From assembly GCA_037576195.1 (NCBI GenBank), contig CM075102.1, positions 12,706,745-12,770,744 of the forward strand: a DNA stretch of 64,000 bases. Reading direction: 5' to 3'. The translations under genes and the position numbers were made by a program. Below the pieces are notes generated by a model, which saw nothing but the letters and a program-made list of their open reading frames with translations, had not been told where the DNA came from and ran no database searches. This DNA is from Phytoseiulus persimilis (lineage: Eukaryota; Arthropoda; Arachnida; Mesostigmata; Phytoseiidae). Of this stretch, positions 58,901-64,000 are shown in pieces (within the stretch, counting starts at the first letter, position 1; the number at the start of each line of letters is the position of its first letter).

Positions 58901-59960
58901 TGTGTGTCTCTGTGTGTTAGCGTCTGTGTGTGTGCGTGCGTGTTTGTGGCTACGACCTTTCTGAACCTCTCGACTTCGTTCGGGCGTACGCTTCCAGAGC
59001 GATCCGTTCCCTCTGGAAGAGATTCAAAGCGGAGATCCTCCTTCACCCTCCTCGATGTCTGTGTTCTTAGAAGTCCGAAATATCTCGCAAACGATTCTCT
59101 GGACTCATCAGCGCGTAGGCCAGCCTCTTGCGATCGCTCCGTAGCAGTAGTGCTGGTGTTCTCAGCCGCGACCGGGTTCTGAGTGCTCCCGATCGGTATG
59201 TTCATGTATACAGCCCAAACGTGAGTCAATGTGGAAACACAAAAGACTCTGGCCGGGCTCTGCTGATGGGCGAGCAAGCTCCGCAGAGGCTCCTAGTTCG
59301 TCGGTTGGCATTGTGTGTCGAGGATTTCACCGGATCCGAAAGACAAATATACAAGAAACGGGACGATCGACGCAGACAGATTGACCTAGTGACAGACATT
59401 GAAGGGCTATCAAATGAACCCACAAGGCAACCTTCCCCCCGTCGTCAGCTAGCGGCGCATACCCCTATGGCGCGTCCGATGACGCTTACAAACTGCTTCA
59501 TACACCACTCATCCGGCAGCACGCTACGTAGATCGTTGGCCTCGTTTCATAACGACTATCGTCTCGTATCAGATGACGAGGAAAGTGTCTCTCCTCCAAT
59601 CAATCGATCCAGGCATCCATTCATCCTCGAATCGATTCTTATCCTGAATAAATTTATTTATTCGCCTCCTCATACTCACGCGTAGTTGGCTCCTGGTCGT
59701 AATCCAACGCTGGCCTTCCACGGAAAGTCGCGAGCAATCATACTGACGATAATTGATCCTCCCATTCATCTCATCCATCGACCGACGAACCAATCACTCA
59801 AACCGTCGGCGAGCCAATCGATCATTCATAATTAGAGGCCGATTCGAGCAACAGTCGTCAACCAAGAGCAAGCCTCAAACATTCTGCGAGAGTAGATCAA
59901 CTTTTTTCTCTGAATCATCATCATTGCAAAACTCCAGTCCCATCGCCATTATCAGCTACT
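55997..59960. other. Unassigned sequence
   Basis: About 4 kb with no recognised gene. A TG-rich tract lies near 58898-58950. A plus-strand frame at 59128-59685 and a minus-strand frame at 59277-58882 are open for over 130 codons each but share DNA and lack motifs. A GTGAGT donor follows TATACAGCCCAAAC near 59220. Confidence 0.25.
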
Positions 59961-62356
59961 GCTAAACGATGTTACACTAGCTCGAATAGAATTCACTGTA
60001 GGCAACGCAATCGGTTTTCACAAATTGTTTCCTTTGTTTATTCTGTTCTTGCGTGTTTGTGTGTTTCCAAGGTTATCCTGTTCCTTCGAGTGTAGTAATG
60101 TGGCTTCGTGTGGTATCATGTTCTCCTAAACCAGACCACCTTCTATCAGGACCGGATCAACGAATTGGCGCTGGGCGACGGTCAGCAACACATTTAGTCA
60201 GGTGAAGCTAAATATCCGTATAGAAGAAGTACAAGGTTGCTTCGGTATGATGTTAACTGTAATAATGGCTGTGGATTTTACTCTGACTTCGCTCCACCTC
60301 TCCGGGTTTGATGAACGGTCCAGAGAAAGAGAGTTGGACTGACTTCTCAAGGCGTAGGGAAATAAAATACAGACAAAATATAACCAATGATATCACACCA
60401 CAGACAGGGGGAAAATAATAAAGTTCGTCTTCATCGTAAAAGTAGGTGAGGAGAGGCAGGAAGGCGTTTCTAAATCATAATCTCTAACAACGATTGCACT
60501 ACTGGCGCTAGGTGAGGGGATGAATCATGTTCACTCAGTTCTGGTCTCAAGTTCTTTTTTCGTTCGTAGAATTGTATTTTCATCCATTTCATAGATTCGT
60601 CCGTCTATATTAATTTACTTTGTTGCATAATAAGTTCATGTTGTTGTTGTTGTTAATGTTTTTGTATATGTAGTTGGTAGCCTCTGCTAGTTGTCGACGT
60701 TGTTGTTCAGCTAAGTTCGACTCGTCGTCAGTAACTTTCTCCGACGGGTAGGGAATTTGGTTGCAAGAAGAACTTGCTCCGAGTGGCGCTCAACTTCCTA
60801 TCGCCTAAACGGTAGTTTTCACTCCGGTGAGTTCTTGACCGGTTCTGTCTACTCGTTCCACCATTTCAATTGGATTGCACTAGTAACAACTACGAGCAAA
60901 TTATCATCATCGTCATCATCCGGATTTTGTCCAGCAGTTCGTCAATTTCCACTTTCCTATCTGTCTTCGTGTTGTTGGGTTTCTTTGTTTGTTGCCTTCT
61001 GATACCCATCGGGGATAGCTACGTAAACCGTTTCAAAGTTTTTTGTGTATAAACCACTTCAAAGCTCGCTTGTGCGTATACTTTGAAGTTTATTTCTGTT
61101 CCTTTGTCAATCGCTGGTTGAGTGTCTATTCAAAAAATCCTCTCATTGTCTGCTGACGTCTGTTTGTTTGTGTACTTGTTGTATTTTGTTCCGCTCAAAC
61201 GTATGTCGCTCGTGTTGGTTCTGTTGTTTATGCTTGTTGACTCTCTTGCCTATGCTCATACAATATATTAATATTATTCATTAACGTAGCGGTTCGAGGC
61301 TTCTGGCCGCAAGAAATATCCTTTATCTAGTATCCGGTACTTGTTCAACTTTTCCCTTCTCAATGCTTTCTTGCTCTTACTCGCGCTCGCTCTCTCTCTC
61401 TCGCTCTCTCTCTCTCGTTCGAACAGGTCGGCGGTTTGATTCCACGACCGTAGGCCTGGCGGCCGACCGGCCTGCCCGACTGTCTGGCTGCATGCACGCT
61501 TTTGATGTTGTTTCTTTCGACTGTCGTGTCCAGGCTCCCAACTGCACGCGGGTTCCGGTGAAACGGTGCAACGCGTGCACGGCCTGCTTCAGCGGGTCAC
61601 GAACTGCTCGCGTTTTACGATCATCGATCGATCGACTCATTTACCATGAAAGGAATGCCTCTAAACGGAATCATTCCGAACAGAACTGTGTTTGACTAAG
61701 TGGTGACTCGGTGGGGAGCTGCACGGTCAAACCGCATTATGTGTGCGACTCTCCCGACTCCCTATTGACTAGAATGACATTCAAATCATTCTAACAGAAA
61801 ACATTTCCGATGCGCTCGCTCGCTCGCAGTTGGGAAGCAAGAGTTGTAAACACTTCGTGCACGCTCGCAGCCGCTCACCACCGCCGAATAGAATTCTTTG
61901 CCATCGTCGGTCCGGTTGTTTCACTCTATGGAGGAGGAGGAGGTGGTGGAGGCACAATGACTTTTTGCTCGCTCTGGATGGCTCTCGAAAGCGGAACGTG
62001 CACGATGCATGCCTCGTAAACATCATCGTCTTCAATCATCATCATTATCATCTTCTCCAGCATTTATCATCAATAGGTTATCAACAACGAGGAGGTCACG
62101 TCCCTCCGCAAGTCCTTCGGACGGGTGTAAGGTGAGACCTCGGACAGTTGGGGTGAGCATTACCGCTACCCAAAATCAACCAAGTGATATTCATCTTCTC
62201 GAGCGAGCAGTCCGGGACGATTGGCGTCAATTCTGGCAGTGCGCTAAGTCGTCCTCCTTCCCTTGATGATAGGAAGCTCCTTCGTATGGTTGAGATGGTT
62301 GCTTGCTTTGTCTCTCCGCTCGCTCGCTAGCTTTTGCCTATATTATTTCTCCCTGT
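59961..62356 (-). other. Probable 3' UTR and 3' flank of the PKA gene
   Basis: T-rich on the plus strand, hence A-rich on the minus strand, with simple repeats and no recognised frame. TTTATT hexamers (AATAAA on the minus strand), for example near 60033 and in 61080-61100, could be polyadenylation signals. A GTTGTTGTTGTT run occurs near 60640. Where the transcript ends cannot be decided from sequence alone. Confidence 0.4.
61386..61420. repeat. CT microsatellite
   Basis: A (CT)n run interrupted by CG steps, seen directly. It lies about 1 kb 3' of the PKA stop codon. Confidence 0.75.
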
Positions 62357-64000
62357 TTAGAAATCGGCGAACTCCTTGGCACATTTCTCTTGCGAGGAGA
62401 TCCTCAGCGGTTCTTCCTCGTATTCGTCAAAGTTTGAGGTGTCGCCCGGCCCGGAACTGCGGGGCAGGAAAGGTGCGTCAATCTGAAACGTTCGAACCTC
62501 GCGTCAATAAAGAACGGATCTATGTATTTCTGACCGGGTTGAAGGACAATATGGACTTCGAATGTGCTATTGCTGCTGCCAGTGGCAGCTCTGGAAGAAC
62601 CCACGAGGACACTCGGAAGATACCATGATAAAACCGATGAAGGTCACTGGCAGAAGAGCAGCTCGTGGCTCATCCAAAGCAACCAAAGAGAGCCCTATAG
62701 CAAGGTACTCCTAAGCAAACCCGTGAGGAACTATTCCCGGTGTCGTACCGATCTGGATGTCTGATTTCTACTGAAGCATACTCGACTGGTCATCATGCAC
62801 AGAGACACAAACAACCGATGACACAAACAGTGGACGACGAGACAGAGGGAGGGGACTACATACACGATAACCTGCAGCCGAAACCTTGGAAATCATGCGC
62901 TGCGTGCAGCTGCGACTCTCGAAGCTCAGAGTCGAGCGCCTCGACCGTCAAGGACCAGAAGCAGTGCGCCGTCGCCAAGCTGTTGCTCCGCAGGCAGGCG
63001 ACAATGCGACAACCAACCTATTCTATATTGGTGAACACAAGATGGGGAAGAAATTCCCATCCTCTTCAATAATCCTTGAACTCATCGCCGTGCAAGCAAT
63101 ACTCGGCGATCTCGAACATTTGTTCATTTTCCTCAAAATTTTCGAAGTACTTCGTATCACCTTCAGAAGTCAGTTTCGGTCGGAGGAACGGCTTTTCCTG
63201 CATAGTCGCTGAGTTTTAACCACATCGACAATATTTGAGTCATTAGGCATCGTCAAACTTAGACCATCTCAGGACTTCTCCCTGCTCCATGCCGCCTCCA
63301 GCCACCACCGTGAGGTCATCGTGGAAGATTACTCTGAGAAGGGTTTTAAAGGTCTAACAGCCTCCTACGTCAGAAAACCAATCATCACCATCATGCAGAA
63401 AGTATTTTCTCTCTGAACGACAGTTTCTAAAGCGGTGCTCGAAAACAACACCGGAACAACTATTGAGCGAACGAAAGTTTGATGCCTTTTGAAAATTTCG
63501 AACCGCAACGTGTCCAAAACTTTCAAACGATTAGTGAATTGAGAATAGTTCGGTGAATCCTGGCCAACAGACAACTGCACGAAATTATCATGTTGGGGAA
63601 GATGAATGATTCTGAACACAGGACTCCCATCGAAATTTGTACCTCTTTCCGGTAGATGGAAATCCAGTCAGTTTGCGCAAACCAACGATGATTCTTGATA
63701 TCGTTGACACCGTTCTTGAGGTTGCCGTACCGCTTGGTAAGATCTACTTGGAGTAGGTTTTTCAGAAGATCTTTCAGGTCAGACGTGAAGTGTGAAGGGA
63801 ACCTCACCTGCAGATTTCGCAGAATTCGGTTAGAGGCATTATTCAGAACACGATTTGCCGATTTCACATAATGAGGCGTGCGAGCTCTAGTATAGCGAAA
63901 CTCATGGAACCTCGGAGAACATGCTCGTGGATTTACCTTCCCGGAAACGATTTTTTCATAAATTTGGATTGGCTGATCCGCAAAGAAAGGTGGATAGCCG
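62357..64000 (-). CDS. Pka-C1: cAMP-dependent protein kinase catalytic subunit, 3' part
   Basis: A Ser/Thr kinase released from regulatory subunits by cAMP. Three minus-strand exons are visible. The window-edge exon (64000-63937) encodes [20 protein letters not shown]. Exon 63807-63643 encodes the end of the kinase lobe ([31 protein letters not shown]). The terminal exon 62482-62357 encodes the C-tail, with [14 protein letters not shown] and the closing FADF (the FxxF hydrophobic motif) before the stop. Junctions are phase 0 at the last intron and have good sites (CTGCAG, TTTCAG; AAG|GTAAAT, GAG|GTACAA). The ATP site, catalytic loop and activation loop lie beyond the window edge. Near identity to metazoan PKA-C leaves no real alternative; the paralogue number (C1 or other) is not certain. 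Confidence 0.95.
63066..63197 (-). CDS. Pka-C1: Alternative C-terminal exon of the PKA catalytic subunit
   Basis: Inside the intron between the last two canonical exons lies a 44-codon frame after acceptor CTATGCAG, in the same phase (0) and ending in TGA. It encodes a second C-tail: EKPFLRPK aligned with the canonical IDAPFLPR, then [11 protein letters not shown] aligned with [11 protein letters not shown], and a final [12 protein letters not shown] aligned with [10 protein letters not shown]. The FxxF hydrophobic motif becomes FxxY, and the turn-motif serine (Ser338 of mammalian PKA) aligns with Glu. Splicing of 63643 to either 63197 or 62482 would give two isoforms. The frame's clear homology to the C-tail argues for an exon duplication rather than chance. 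Confidence 0.8.
   Translation of the reverse strand, partial: EKPFLRPKLTSEGDTKYFENFEENEQMFEIAEYCLHGDEFKDY

Noticed and set aside
59442..59531. Possible C-terminal exon reading AYPYGASDDAYKLLHTPL on the plus strand
   Set aside because: Protein-like, but the only upstream acceptor is weak and no preceding exon in phase could be found.
1..64000. CRISPR arrays, operons or prokaryotic signals
   Set aside because: No regularly spaced direct repeats with unique spacers; genes are intron-split and eukaryotic.

Overview
This is animal nuclear DNA, most likely from an arthropod. Coding exons are split by short GT-AG introns (about 90 to 2,400 bases). The recognisable genes are metazoan: a nuclear factor I transcription factor, a mixed-lineage kinase, a Cys-loop ligand-gated ion channel and a PKA catalytic subunit. 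Balanced base composition (by eye), compact introns, a divergent Cys-loop channel and many hAT-type transposons would suit a chelicerate such as a mite or tick. That placement is inference; no sequence here names the species.

Layout. 1-6660: no gene recognised; a duplicated ~100-base block lies near 631-1075, and the right half is probably the 3' flank of NFI. 6661-11459 (minus): NFI in six reconstructed coding exons. 11460-26385: no recognisable gene; GC-rich patches and simple repeats, probably upstream or intergenic DNA. 26386-34275: a nested transposon cluster. A hAT element with 8-bp target duplication (26386-29063) sits in the relic of a second hAT family. A BEL/Pao-type retrotransposon remnant (29845-34041) is split by a full-length copy of that second family (30595-32354), also with a perfect 8-bp duplication. 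34750-35125: a ~44-bp minisatellite just beyond the next gene.

35330-38471 (minus): a complete but divergent Cys-loop channel, nine exons and 364 residues, with signal peptide, Cys loop and four membrane segments, and a 610-bp hAT-like MITE in one intron. 38472-44385: mostly unassigned, with a non-autonomous hAT at 40871-41521. 44386-49991 (plus): a mixed-lineage kinase (MLK/slipper type) with SH3, kinase, leucine-zipper-like coiled coil and a long low-complexity tail. 49992-62356: repeats, a possible degenerate DEG/ENaC-like fragment, unassigned ORFs, and probably the PKA 3' UTR. 62357-64000 (minus): the 3' half of a PKA catalytic subunit gene running off the window edge, with two phase-compatible alternative C-terminal exons.

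The four genes are unrelated in pathway beyond general signalling and transcription; nothing suggests an operon-like unit. The strongest items for follow-up are the alternative PKA C-tail exon, the highly reduced Cys-loop channel and the nested hAT insertions with diagnostic target duplications and subterminal repeat arrays. Exon boundaries were read by eye from splice consensus, reading phase and family similarity; no search or transcript data were available.
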